Below are positions 1-7,659 of a DNA stretch of 64,000 nucleotides, piece after piece. The stretch spans positions 1 through 64,000 of the forward strand of contig NZ_VMNI01000003.1 in the NCBI RefSeq assembly GCF_007625205.1. The letters are read 5' to 3'. The notes under the pieces were generated by a model that ran no database searches, had not been told where the DNA came from, and saw only the letters and a list, made by a program, of their open reading frames with translations. This stretch comes from Denitromonas ohlonensis. GTDB taxonomy: Bacteria > Pseudomonadota > Gammaproteobacteria > Burkholderiales > Rhodocyclaceae. The translations under genes were made by a program, and so were the position numbers. Within the stretch, counting starts at the first letter, position 1, and each line of letters begins with the position of its first letter.

Positions 1-189
1 GATCGTGATGCCGCGTGCCTTTTCTTCCGGCGCGCTATCGATCGACGCGTAGTCCTTGGCTTCACCACCGAACTTCTTCGACAGAATCGTCGTGATCGCC
101 GCGGTCAGCGTGGTCTTGCCATGGTCAACGTGACCAATCGTACCCACGTTAACGTGCGGTTTCGTCCGCTCAAACTTACCCTTAGCCAT
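1..189 (-). CDS. tuf: Elongation factor Tu, N-terminal part (cut by window edge)
   Basis: EF-Tu is the GTPase that delivers aminoacyl-tRNA to the ribosome. Only the first 63 residues are in the window; the frame runs off the left edge without a stop. The start [20 protein letters not shown] and the P-loop GHVDHGKT (about residues 19-26) are diagnostic, followed by the start of the switch I region (ARGITI). A GAGGT ribosome binding site lies 6 bases before the ATG. It is the last gene of a Tyr-Gly-Thr tRNA-tuf operon, the classic proteobacterial tufB arrangement. Identity is certain; which tuf copy this is cannot be told. Confidence 0.98.
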   Translation of the reverse strand, partial: MAKGKFERTKPHVNVGTIGHVDHGKTTLTAAITTILSKKFGGEAKDYASIDSAPEEKARGITI

Positions 190-256
190 ATCGATACCTC
201 TGTCCGAAATCAGGAATACGCGCTACACAATTTACGCAGGCCACACCAAGAATTCT

Positions 257-331
257 TGGTGCCCATGGGCAGGATTGAACTGCCGACCTCTCCCTTACCA
301 AGGGAGTGCTCTGCCACTGAGCTACATGGGC
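257..331 (-). tRNA. tRNA-Thr (anticodon GGT)
   Basis: The minus strand folds as a full cloverleaf: acceptor GCCCATG pairs with CATGGGC, the anticodon loop CTTGGTAA gives GGT, the T-arm carries GTTCAATCC, and CCA is encoded (257-259). It lies between tRNA-Gly and tuf and is presumably cotranscribed with them. Confidence 0.97.
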
Positions 332-348
332 GCACCACACACAAACCA

Positions 349-422
349 TGGAGCGGGTGAAGGGAATCGAACCCTCGTCGTAAGCTTGGAAGGCTTCTGC
401 TCTACCATTGAGCTACACCCGC
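349..422 (-). tRNA. tRNA-Gly (anticodon TCC)
   Basis: Minus-strand cloverleaf with acceptor GCGGGTG/CACCCGC, anticodon loop CTTCCAAG (TCC), T-loop GTTCGATTCC and encoded CCA at 349-351. It is the middle tRNA of the Tyr-Gly-Thr-tuf operon. Confidence 0.97.
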
Positions 423-506
423 ACACAACGAAGCGTTACACCAACACCGCTCGCCTCACCGGGCAACTCGCCGCGGCGCTGTCTCACTACGCACATCTAA
501 AAAATC

Positions 507-591
<85 letters not shown>

Positions 592-606
592 AGCGAGAAG
601 CCCCGC

Positions 607-635
607 ACTATAGGCGTAGCAACCCCCTGTGTCAA
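607..635 (-). promoter_or_regulatory. Promoter of the tRNA-tuf operon
   Basis: Minus strand: a perfect -35 TTGACA (630-635), a 17-base spacer and -10 TATAGT (607-612), followed by a GC-rich discriminator (GCGGGGC) typical of stringently controlled stable-RNA promoters. The -35 box overlaps the last codons of the upstream Lrp-type gene, so the operon starts inside that gene's 3' end. Confidence 0.9.
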
Positions 636-1147
636 ACCTTTTTTGGCGACACCGAGGAATGCGGCGCGGTACGGCGTGCAAGACTGTCCAGCGGCAAGGC
701 CGTGGTGTGTTTGACTGTCTGCAACACGAAGCTGGATTTGACGTTTGCCACGCCTTCGAGCTTGAGCAGACGTTCCATCAGAAAGCGCGAAAAATGCTCG
801 AGATCCTCGACGATCACGTTCAACAGATAATCCATTTCGCCGGTCAGCGCAAAGCAGGAAAGCACCTCCGGCCAGGCCTGGGCCGCCGCATGAAATGCAC
901 GAATCTGCGTATCGCCACGCTTCTCCATGGTGACCGTGACATAGGCCTGAAGTCCGAGCCCGACCCGCCACGGATCAACAATGGCCGCGTAGTGCCGGAT
1001 GACGCCCGCCGTCTCCAATTGCCGGACGCGCCGCAAACACGGCGACGGCGACAGCGACACGCGCTGTGCGAGGTCGGCGTTGGTCATGCGCCCGTCGCGC
1101 TGCAACAGTTCAAGAATGCCTAAATCGGTTCTATCCAATGGATTCAT
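632..1147 (-). CDS. Lrp/AsnC-family transcriptional regulator
   Basis: A 171-residue feast/famine regulator. The N-terminal winged helix (MNPLDRTDLGILELLQRDGR, then NADLAQRVSLSPSPCLRRVRQLE) covers about residues 1-60; the RAM/AsnC ligand-binding domain (YVTVTMEKRG, GEMDYLLNVIVEDL) covers about 75-150. The ATG at 1147 is chosen because the Lrp helix-turn-helix begins immediately after it; upstream in-frame sequence is unlike the family. It is divergent from the indolepyruvate oxidoreductase gene, so it probably controls that gene in response to an aromatic or branched amino acid. The amino-acid ligand is not visible from sequence. Confidence 0.93.
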   Translation of the reverse strand: MNPLDRTDLGILELLQRDGRMTNADLAQRVSLSPSPCLRRVRQLETAGVIRHYAAIVDPWRVGLGLQAYVTVTMEKRGDTQIRAFHAAAQAWPEVLSCFALTGEMDYLLNVIVEDLEHFSRFLMERLLKLEGVANVKSSFVLQTVKHTTALPLDSLARRTAPHSSVSPKKV

Positions 1148-1180
1148 GCCACGCCCCGGGGTTTGGTCGGATGGATTTTG

Positions 1181-1213
1181 TGCGCAATTAACATCATGCG
1201 CAATTTGATTGCG
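1181..1213. promoter_or_regulatory. Candidate Lrp-type operator between divergent genes
   Basis: The 268-base divergent region holds two direct copies of TGCGCAATT (1181-1189 and 1197-1205), the second continuing into an inverted ATTGCG (1208-1213) to form CGCAAT-TTG-ATTGCG. Repeated AT-centred dyads like this are typical of Lrp/AsnC binding regions. Assignment to the adjacent regulator is inferred. Confidence 0.5.
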
Positions 1214-1415
1214 TGGCCGCCCGCCGTTGGCGGCCAGGCGGCGGCACTGTTTCACGACACGCAACCTTCCCGCAGACCAGCGCTCCAAACACCTAGCGGT
1301 CACGTCGGCCGCACGCTAGGCTAACGAAACCGGCGCGTGGACCCTCATCCCTCGGACACGCAACGGCATCTGCTTTTTGCGGCACCCAAAAATACGATTT
1401 TTGAGGAGGAGCCTC

Positions 1416-4400
1416 ATGGCCGAAAGCACGCTCATCACCGCCCCGCCACGCGACGTCACCCTCGACGACAAGTACACCCTGCACAGCGGGCGCGTCTATC
1501 TCACCGGCTACCAGGCCTTGGTGCGGCTGCTGATGATCCAGCAAGAGCGCGACCACGCCGCCGGGCTCAACACCGCTGGCTTTGTGTCGGGTTACCGCGG
1601 CTCGCCGCTGGGCGGGCTCGATCAGACACTGTGGAAGGCGCGCCCCCACTTGAAACAGCGCAACATCGTGTTTCAGCCCGGCATCAATGAAGACCTCGCC
1701 GCCACGGCGGTATGGGGTTCTCAGCAGGTCAACCTCTCGCCCGACGCGGAATACGACGGCGTGTTCGCCCTGTGGTACGGCAAGGGGCCGGGCGTCGATC
1801 GCAGCGGCGACGTGTTCCGCCACGGCAACGCGGCGGGCAGCTCGAAGTTCGGTGGGGTGGTGGTGGTGGCGGGCGATGACCATGCGGCCAAGTCATCCAC
1901 CTTCCCGCATCAGACCGATCACTTTTTCAAGTCGATGATGATGCCGGTGCTCGCGCCCGCCGGGGTGCAGGAGTACATCGACTTCGGCGTGCATGGCTAC
2001 GCGCTGTCACGCTATTCGGGCTGCTGGGTTGCATTCAAGGCACTCGCCGACACAGTGGAAACCTCCGCGTCCGTGGACGTCGACCCGAACCGCGTCGAAG
2101 TGATCATCCCGGACGATTTCGCCATCCCGCGCGACGGCCTCAACATCCGCTGGCCGGACCCGCCGCTGGTACAGGAAAAGCGCCTGCTCAACTACAAGCT
2201 ATACGCCGCGCTGGCCTACTGCCGCGCCAACGGGCTCAACCAGATCATCATCGACTCACCCGCGCCCAAGCTCGGCATCATCACTTCGGGCAAGAGCTAC
2301 CTCGATGTGCGCCAGGCCTTCGACGACCTGGGCATCGACGACGCACTGGCGGCCGAGATCGGCATCCGGCTCTACAAAGTCGGCATGGTCTGGCCGCTCG
2401 AATCGGTTGGCGTGCGCGACTTTGCCGAAGGACTGGAAGAAATTCTGGTGGTCGAAGAAAAGCGCCAGCTGCTCGAATACCAGCTCAAGGAAGAGCTCTA
2501 CAACTGGCGCGAAGACGTCCGCCCGCGCGTGGTCGGCAAGTTCGACGAAAAGGGCGAGTGGGCGCTGCTGCCCAAGGGCGACGGCAAGGTTGACCACGGC
2601 AAATGGCTGCTGCCCGCCGCCGGCGAACTGACCCCGGCAATGATCGCCCGGGTCATCGCCGGTCGCATCGCCCGCTTCTTCACCTCCGACCGCATCCAGG
2701 CGCGCCTGGCCTTTCTCGAAGCCAAGGAGGCGGCACTCGACCAACGCGTGTTTTCCATCGACCGCGTGCCCACCTTCTGCTCTGGCTGCCCCCACAACAC
2801 CTCCACCCATGTGCCCGAGGGCAGCCGGGCGCTGGCCGGCATCGGCTGCCATTACATGGTCACCTGGATGCCCGAGCGCCGCACCGGCACCTTCACCCAG
2901 ATGGGCGGCGAAGGCGTGCCCTGGGTGGGGCAGTCGCCCTTCACGCGCGAGAAACACGTGTTCGCCAACCTCGGCGACGGCACCTACTTCCACTCCGGCC
3001 TGCTGGCGATCCGGCAGGCGGTGTCGGCCGGCGTCAACATCACCTACAAGATTCTGTACAACGACGCCGTCGCCATGACCGGCGGCCAACCGCACGACGG
3101 TCACCTGTCGGTGCCGATCATCGTCCAGCAGCTGCAGGCCGAGGGCGTGCACAACATCGTGATCGTCACCGACGGCACCGACCGCGCCTACGGCCCGTCC
3201 GACATCCCGCATATTCCGGTGCGCCACCGCGACGAGCTCGACGCGGTCCAGCGCGAGCTGCGCGCCTCGGGCGGCGTCACCGCGCTGATCTACGACCAGA
3301 CCTGCGCCGCCGAAAAACGCCGCCGCCGCAAGCGCGGGCTTTACCCCGACCCGGCCCGCCGCGTGTTCATCAACGAAGCGGTGTGCGAAGGCTGCGGCGA
3401 CTGCGGCGTAGCCAGCAACTGTATGTCCATCCTGCCGGTCGAGACCGAGTTCGGCCGCAAGCGGCAGATCGATCAGTCCTCCTGCAACAAGGACTACTCC
3501 TGCCTGAACGGCTTCTGCCCCAGCTTTGTCACCATCGAAGGCGGCGCCCCGCGCAAGGGCCGGGCGATTACCGACGCGGGCGAGCGTTTCCCCGCATTGC
3601 CCGAGCCTGAGTTACCAGACACCCGCACGCCCTTCGGCATCATGGTCACCGGCGTCGGCGGCACCGGCGTGGTCACCATCGGCGCGCTGATCGGCATGGG
3701 CGCCCACCTCGACGGCAAGGGCGTCACGGTGCTCGACATGACCGGTCTGGCGCAAAAAGGCGGCTCGGTGTTCAGTCACATCCGCATCGCCGACCAGCCC
3801 GAGTCCCTGCACGCCGTGCGCATCGCCGCCGGTGAAGCCGATGCGGTGATCGGCGGCGACGTGGTGGTCTCGGCCAGTGTCGAAGCCCTAGCCAAGATGG
3901 CCGCCGGGCGCACCCGCGCAGTCATCAACTGCGCCGAAACGCCCACCTCAGACTTCACCAAGAACCCGGACTGGCAGTTCCCGCTCGACAAAATGGAGCG
4001 CACCGTGCGCGACGCCGTCGGCGCCGACAACGCCGACTTCCTCGACGCGCAAGGCCTCGCCACCACCTTGATGGGCGACGCCATCGCCACCAACCTGTTC
4101 CTGCTCGGCTACGCCTGGCAAAAAGGCATGGTGCCGGTCAGCCACGCGGGCCTGATGAAAGCCATCGAGCTCAATGGCACCGCCGTCCCCATGAACAAAC
4201 AGGCCTTTGTCTGGGGCCGCCGCGCGGCCTGCGATATCGACGCGGTCAGCCGCATCGCCCGCCCGCCGCGCGCCGTCCCGCTGCACCCGCCGGGGCTGGA
4301 CGAAATCGTCGCGCGCCGGGTGCGCACACTCACCGACTATCAGGACGCCGCCTATGCTCGCCGCTACCAGCACCTGGTCGAACGGGTGCGCGCCGCCGAG

Positions 4401-4952
4401 GCGCCGTTGGGCATGACCCGGCTGGCGGAAGCCGTTGCCCACAACTACTTCAAGCTGCTCGCCTACAAGGATGAGTACGAAGTGGGCCGCCTGTATAGCG
4501 ATCCGGCCTTCTGGGACCGCCTCAGCGACACCTTCGAAGGCGAGTTCGAGGTCAAGTTCCACCTCGCATCGCCCTTCCTGTCGCGCCCCGACCCGGTCAC
4601 CGGCCGCATCGCCAAACGCATCTACGGCGAGGGCATGCGACGCGTGTTCGGCATCCTCGCCCGGCTCAAGGGCCTGCGTGGCACACGCTGGGATATCTTC
4701 GCCCGCACCGAAGAGCGGCGCGCCGAACGGGCGCTGATCCGGCAATACGAGCAGGACATCGGCGAGCTTCTCGACTCACTGAGCTTCCTGCGTCACAAGC
4801 AGGCCGTCGACATCGCCCGCCTGCCGGAGACCATTCGCGGCTTCGGGCACGTCAAGGCGCGCAACATGGCCGCGGCCGAGGCACAACGGCAAGCCCTGCT
4901 CGCAAAGTGGCGCGAACCCGCGCCAAGCACCGAGGAGGCCAGCGCCGCCTGA
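1416..4952 (+). CDS. Indolepyruvate ferredoxin oxidoreductase, fused subunits
   Basis: A 1178-residue fused 2-oxoacid:ferredoxin oxidoreductase that decarboxylates aryl pyruvates (indolepyruvate, phenylpyruvate) to acyl-CoA with ferredoxin reduction. The N-terminal pyrimidine-binding part begins GYQALVRLL...GYRGSPLGGLD. The TPP-binding half holds CSGCPHNTSTHVPEG near residue 455 and GDGTYFHSG. A ferredoxin-like Cys cluster (CEGCGDCGVASNC) lies near residue 656, and the gamma domain (GVGGTGVVTIGAL) starts near 745. The ATG at 1416 is supported by a strong GAGGAGGA site at 1403-1410. In related betaproteobacteria such enzymes act in anaerobic aromatic amino acid degradation; the adjacent Lrp-type regulator fits that role. 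Confidence 0.95.
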   Translation: MAESTLITAPPRDVTLDDKYTLHSGRVYLTGYQALVRLLMIQQERDHAAGLNTAGFVSGYRGSPLGGLDQTLWKARPHLKQRNIVFQPGINEDLAATAVWGSQQVNLSPDAEYDGVFALWYGKGPGVDRSGDVFRHGNAAGSSKFGGVVVVAGDDHAAKSSTFPHQTDHFFKSMMMPVLAPAGVQEYIDFGVHGYALSRYSGCWVAFKALADTVETSASVDVDPNRVEVIIPDDFAIPRDGLNIRWPDPPLVQEKRLLNYKLYAALAYCRANGLNQIIIDSPAPKLGIITSGKSYLDVRQAFDDLGIDDALAAEIGIRLYKVGMVWPLESVGVRDFAEGLEEILVVEEKRQLLEYQLKEELYNWREDVRPRVVGKFDEKGEWALLPKGDGKVDHGKWLLPAAGELTPAMIARVIAGRIARFFTSDRIQARLAFLEAKEAALDQRVFSIDRVPTFCSGCPHNTSTHVPEGSRALAGIGCHYMVTWMPERRTGTFTQMGGEGVPWVGQSPFTREKHVFANLGDGTYFHSGLLAIRQAVSAGVNITYKILYNDAVAMTGGQPHDGHLSVPIIVQQLQAEGVHNIVIVTDGTDRAYGPSDIPHIPVRHRDELDAVQRELRASGGVTALIYDQTCAAEKRRRRKRGLYPDPARRVFINEAVCEGCGDCGVASNCMSILPVETEFGRKRQIDQSSCNKDYSCLNGFCPSFVTIEGGAPRKGRAITDAGERFPALPEPELPDTRTPFGIMVTGVGGTGVVTIGALIGMGAHLDGKGVTVLDMTGLAQKGGSVFSHIRIADQPESLHAVRIAAGEADAVIGGDVVVSASVEALAKMAAGRTRAVINCAETPTSDFTKNPDWQFPLDKMERTVRDAVGADNADFLDAQGLATTLMGDAIATNLFLLGYAWQKGMVPVSHAGLMKAIELNGTAVPMNKQAFVWGRRAACDIDAVSRIARPPRAVPLHPPGLDEIVARRVRTLTDYQDAAYARRYQHLVERVRAAEAPLGMTRLAEAVAHNYFKLLAYKDEYEVGRLYSDPAFWDRLSDTFEGEFEVKFHLASPFLSRPDPVTGRIAKRIYGEGMRRVFGILARLKGLRGTRWDIFARTEERRAERALIRQYEQDIGELLDSLSFLRHKQAVDIARLPETIRGFGHVKARNMAAAEAQRQALLAKWREPAPSTEEASAA

Positions 4953-5077
4953 CAACCCTCTGGCGGGCGATGGCGCTTCGCCCGCCAGGGAATTGCCCCG
5001 GGTTTTCCCGGCAGATCTCGCCTTGCCCCTGCCAGCGGCCGGCTATCATGAGCCCACGCTGGCTTATCCCGTCTTCC

Positions 5078-5833
5078 ATGCCGCTCATTCGATTTGTACT
5101 TTCTCAGCTGATTGGCTGGGCCGTGATCTTCGCCGCCCTCAAGCTCGGCGCACCGCTGAGTGGTTTCGCGCTGGCACTCAGCCAGGGCGCACTTGCCGCG
5201 CTCGCCAGTCGGGTGCTTGGAGCACCGCGCTGGTGGCACGCCTTCCACCTCGCCTTCACGCCGCTGGTGTGGGCGGCGAGCGGGCTCGGGATTTCGGCCG
5301 GCTGGTATCTGGCCGCATTCACGGTGCTCGCGCTCTTCTACTGGACCAGTTTTCGCACCCAGGTGCCGCTCTTTCTGACCAATGCGGCCACCACCCACGC
5401 CGTGCTCGACCTGCTCCCCAAGAAGCCCACCCGGGTGCTGGATGCCGGCGCGGGCACCGGCTCGCTGGTCCGGCCGCTCGCCGCCGCGCGGCCCGACTGC
5501 CATTTCGTGGGCATCGAGGCGGCGCCCGGGCCTTGGTTGATCGGCCGCCTGCTGGCGGCGGGCACGCCCAATATCGACTGGCGGCGCGGCGACTTCTGGG
5601 CCGACGACTGGGCCGCCTACGACCTGATCTACACCTTCCTGTCACCGGTGCCCATGCCCGAGGTGTGGGCCAAGGCGCAAGCACAGATGCGACCGGGCGC
5701 CCGGCTGGTGAGCAACAGCTTCGCGGTGCCGGGGGTTGCGCCTGATTTCATCGTGCCCGCCACGGCAACGGGCGGCCGCGAGCTGTATGTCTATTCACCC
5801 GCCGCAAAAGGCAAAGCGCCAATAAAGGGATAA
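5078..5833 (+). CDS. Membrane-anchored class I SAM-dependent methyltransferase
   Basis: A 251-residue protein with two or three N-terminal hydrophobic segments (about residues 5-85, e.g. LIGWAVIFAALKL and WYLAAFTVLALFYW) followed by a Rossmann methyltransferase core. The SAM motif I is VLDAGAGTGSLV (near residue 120), and motif II/acidic-loop residues follow in FVGIEAAPG. The substrate is unknown. The start is uncertain: ATG at 5048 is in frame and neither has a clear ribosome binding site; 5078 is preferred because the hydrophobic N-terminus begins there. The gene follows the oxidoreductase by 125 bases but no functional link is evident. Confidence 0.8.
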   Translation: MPLIRFVLSQLIGWAVIFAALKLGAPLSGFALALSQGALAALASRVLGAPRWWHAFHLAFTPLVWAASGLGISAGWYLAAFTVLALFYWTSFRTQVPLFLTNAATTHAVLDLLPKKPTRVLDAGAGTGSLVRPLAAARPDCHFVGIEAAPGPWLIGRLLAAGTPNIDWRRGDFWADDWAAYDLIYTFLSPVPMPEVWAKAQAQMRPGARLVSNSFAVPGVAPDFIVPATATGGRELYVYSPAAKGKAPIKG

Positions 5834-5919
5834 AAACCGGTCAGTTCCACCGGCCGTCGCCCTCGGCGCACGGCGATAATTCGATCATGCGGCATCGGCC
5901 GCGCATCGGAATTACCGTC

Positions 5920-6624
5920 ATGGCTGACATCATTTGCGTGATCGGGAACAAGGGTGGGACTGGCAAAACCACTCTCTCGCACATGCTCTGCCAGGGGCTT
6001 GGCCTCCTCGGGCAGCGCTCGGCGTGCGTGCTCACCGACACTTCCCGCGAACCCCTCGCCCCCAATGGCCGACGCTATGTCACGGCCGACGCGCGCACGC
6101 CCGAGAGCCTCACCAAGGTGGTGGACAAACTGCGCACCATGGACGGCTGGCTCGGTGTGATCGACGGCGGCGGCAACCGGCCCGAGGTTGATCGGCGCCT
6201 GTACGCGCTGGCCGACATCATCCTGCTGCCGTTTCGGGAGTCGCATGAAGACATCCGCACCGTCGTCGCCGACCTGGAACGCTTCCCGCGCGCCTATGCC
6301 CTGCCCTCGCAGTGGCCAACCAACCCGTGGGCGCGCGAAGCGGCCGACCGCAGCGTGGCGCAATGGATGAGCGCTTACCGGCATCGCATTCTGCGGCCGG
6401 TTAACGGATTGTCGTCGACCAAACTCTTGCTGCAACGTGAAGTGCCAGATCAACTGCCCACGCCGCTGGCCAACGCCTGCCGCGGCATTGCCCGTCAGAT
6501 GCTGGATGTGATGGAAATTGAATACCGGGACAGCAAAGACCCGGAAGAGGTGGTCGTCGGCACCGACGACGAAATGGAAACCGCCGGCAGCCTGCCGCAC
6601 TACGCCAACGGCCAGGTGCGCTAA
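5920..6624 (+). CDS. ParA/MinD-like P-loop ATPase, orphan
   Basis: A 234-residue deviant Walker A ATPase (VIGNKGGTGKTTLSHML at residues 6-22, with the signature second lysine) and a switch/Walker B-like stretch GVIDGGGNRP. Such proteins position or segregate cargo on nucleoid or membrane surfaces. There is no ParB, no parS-like repeat and no cargo gene next to it, so it is not a plasmid partition locus. The Walker B region ends in GGG rather than the usual aspartate-rich form (D is in VIDGG), so activity is plausible but unproven. Its cargo is unknown. Confidence 0.8.
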   Translation: MADIICVIGNKGGTGKTTLSHMLCQGLGLLGQRSACVLTDTSREPLAPNGRRYVTADARTPESLTKVVDKLRTMDGWLGVIDGGGNRPEVDRRLYALADIILLPFRESHEDIRTVVADLERFPRAYALPSQWPTNPWAREAADRSVAQWMSAYRHRILRPVNGLSSTKLLLQREVPDQLPTPLANACRGIARQMLDVMEIEYRDSKDPEEVVVGTDDEMETAGSLPHYANGQVR

Positions 6625-6738
6625 AAGCGGTCGCCCGAGCCACCTCGGGCCGACCGCGGGTCGATTTATCCTAGAAACCGTCGTTGGACGCGCCCGACCT
6701 TGCTCATGGGCACAAGTGGTCGACTGCGGTTTCCAGGT

Positions 6739-7368
6739 TTATACGCGTGCGCCGTGGCGGGTAATCACCAACACCGCCTGTGCGCGATTGGTGACGTTCA
6801 GCGCGCGGAAGATGGCTGACATATGCACCTTGACCGTCCCTTCAGACAAGCCCAGCAGCTCGGCAATTTCGCGATTGGTGCGCCCCTGGGCGAGCAACTC
6901 CATGACACGGGTCTGCGCCGTGGTCAGGCCAAAGCGGTCCTGCACCGGTGCGCCACTTCGCCGGCGGGCCCCCGTGGCGTCTTCCTTGGGCGTATAGACC
7001 CCGCCATTGAGCACGATACGAATCGCGTCGAGCAGTTCTTCGCTTGAGCAGGATTTCGGCACGAAACCCGACGCCCCGGCCTTCAAGGCGCGCTGAATCG
7101 ACGCGCTATCGTCGAGCGCGGACACGACAATCGCCGGCACATCCGGGAAGCGCTTGGCCAGAATCGCCAGCAGCGAAAACCCGTTCATGTCAGGCAACAT
7201 CAAATCGATGACCGCCAGATCCCACTCCGGATCACGCTCAAGCTCCGCCAAGGCCTCATCCGCGGCCTTGAAGCCCGAACACTGGACACCATCTTCCAGT
7301 CGCATCAGCGTCTGCGACATGGCTTCACGCACGAGGACGTGATCTTCAACCACCAGAATCTTGGTCAC
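6739..7368 (-). CDS. NarL/LuxR-family response regulator
   Basis: A 209-residue two-component regulator. The receiver domain has acidic pocket E8/D9, phospho-acceptor D55 (AVIDLMLPD) and K in FVPKS. The C-terminal LuxR helix-turn-helix is LTTAQTRVMELLAQGRTNRE followed by LGLSEGTVKVHMS (about residues 145-200). The start is the GTG at 7368: a GGAG site sits 8 bases upstream, and translation from it begins exactly at the receiver (VTKILVVEDH). It is divergent from the TonB receptor/binding protein/hybrid kinase operon and is the likely partner of that kinase. Confidence 0.93.
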   Translation of the reverse strand: MTKILVVEDHVLVREAMSQTLMRLEDGVQCSGFKAADEALAELERDPEWDLAVIDLMLPDMNGFSLLAILAKRFPDVPAIVVSALDDSASIQRALKAGASGFVPKSCSSEELLDAIRIVLNGGVYTPKEDATGARRRSGAPVQDRFGLTTAQTRVMELLAQGRTNREIAELLGLSEGTVKVHMSAIFRALNVTNRAQAVLVITRHGARV

Positions 7369-7659
7369 GCACACTTCTCCATTGACATCCGAGCCTGCTT
7401 TGGTGCCGCCCGCGGTCGTTTCAACCCACACATTCCGAAAGGATAGCACGACACCATTCAAATCAATGCAGTGACATTGCGTCTCCCCGCGCCCAACCTC
7501 CCCCCTGCGCCACGCGATCTGCGGCACCGTTAAAACCGGCTCGGTCGACGCACTTTCACCCTATGCGCTTGCCTTCAATCCGGTAACAATGGAGGGGTTT
7601 TCGTCTCTATCCAACGGCTCCTTGCCCCGTAAAACCGGGGCCACACCGTCAAGCCCACC

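Noticed and set aside
5920-6624. Plasmid partition locus
   Set aside because: A single ParA-like gene without ParB, parS repeats or replication genes, surrounded by chromosomal metabolic genes.
7369-7659. Cobalamin riboswitch upstream of the TonB receptor
   Set aside because: No B12-box-like conserved core was found; only a short hairpin near the start codon.
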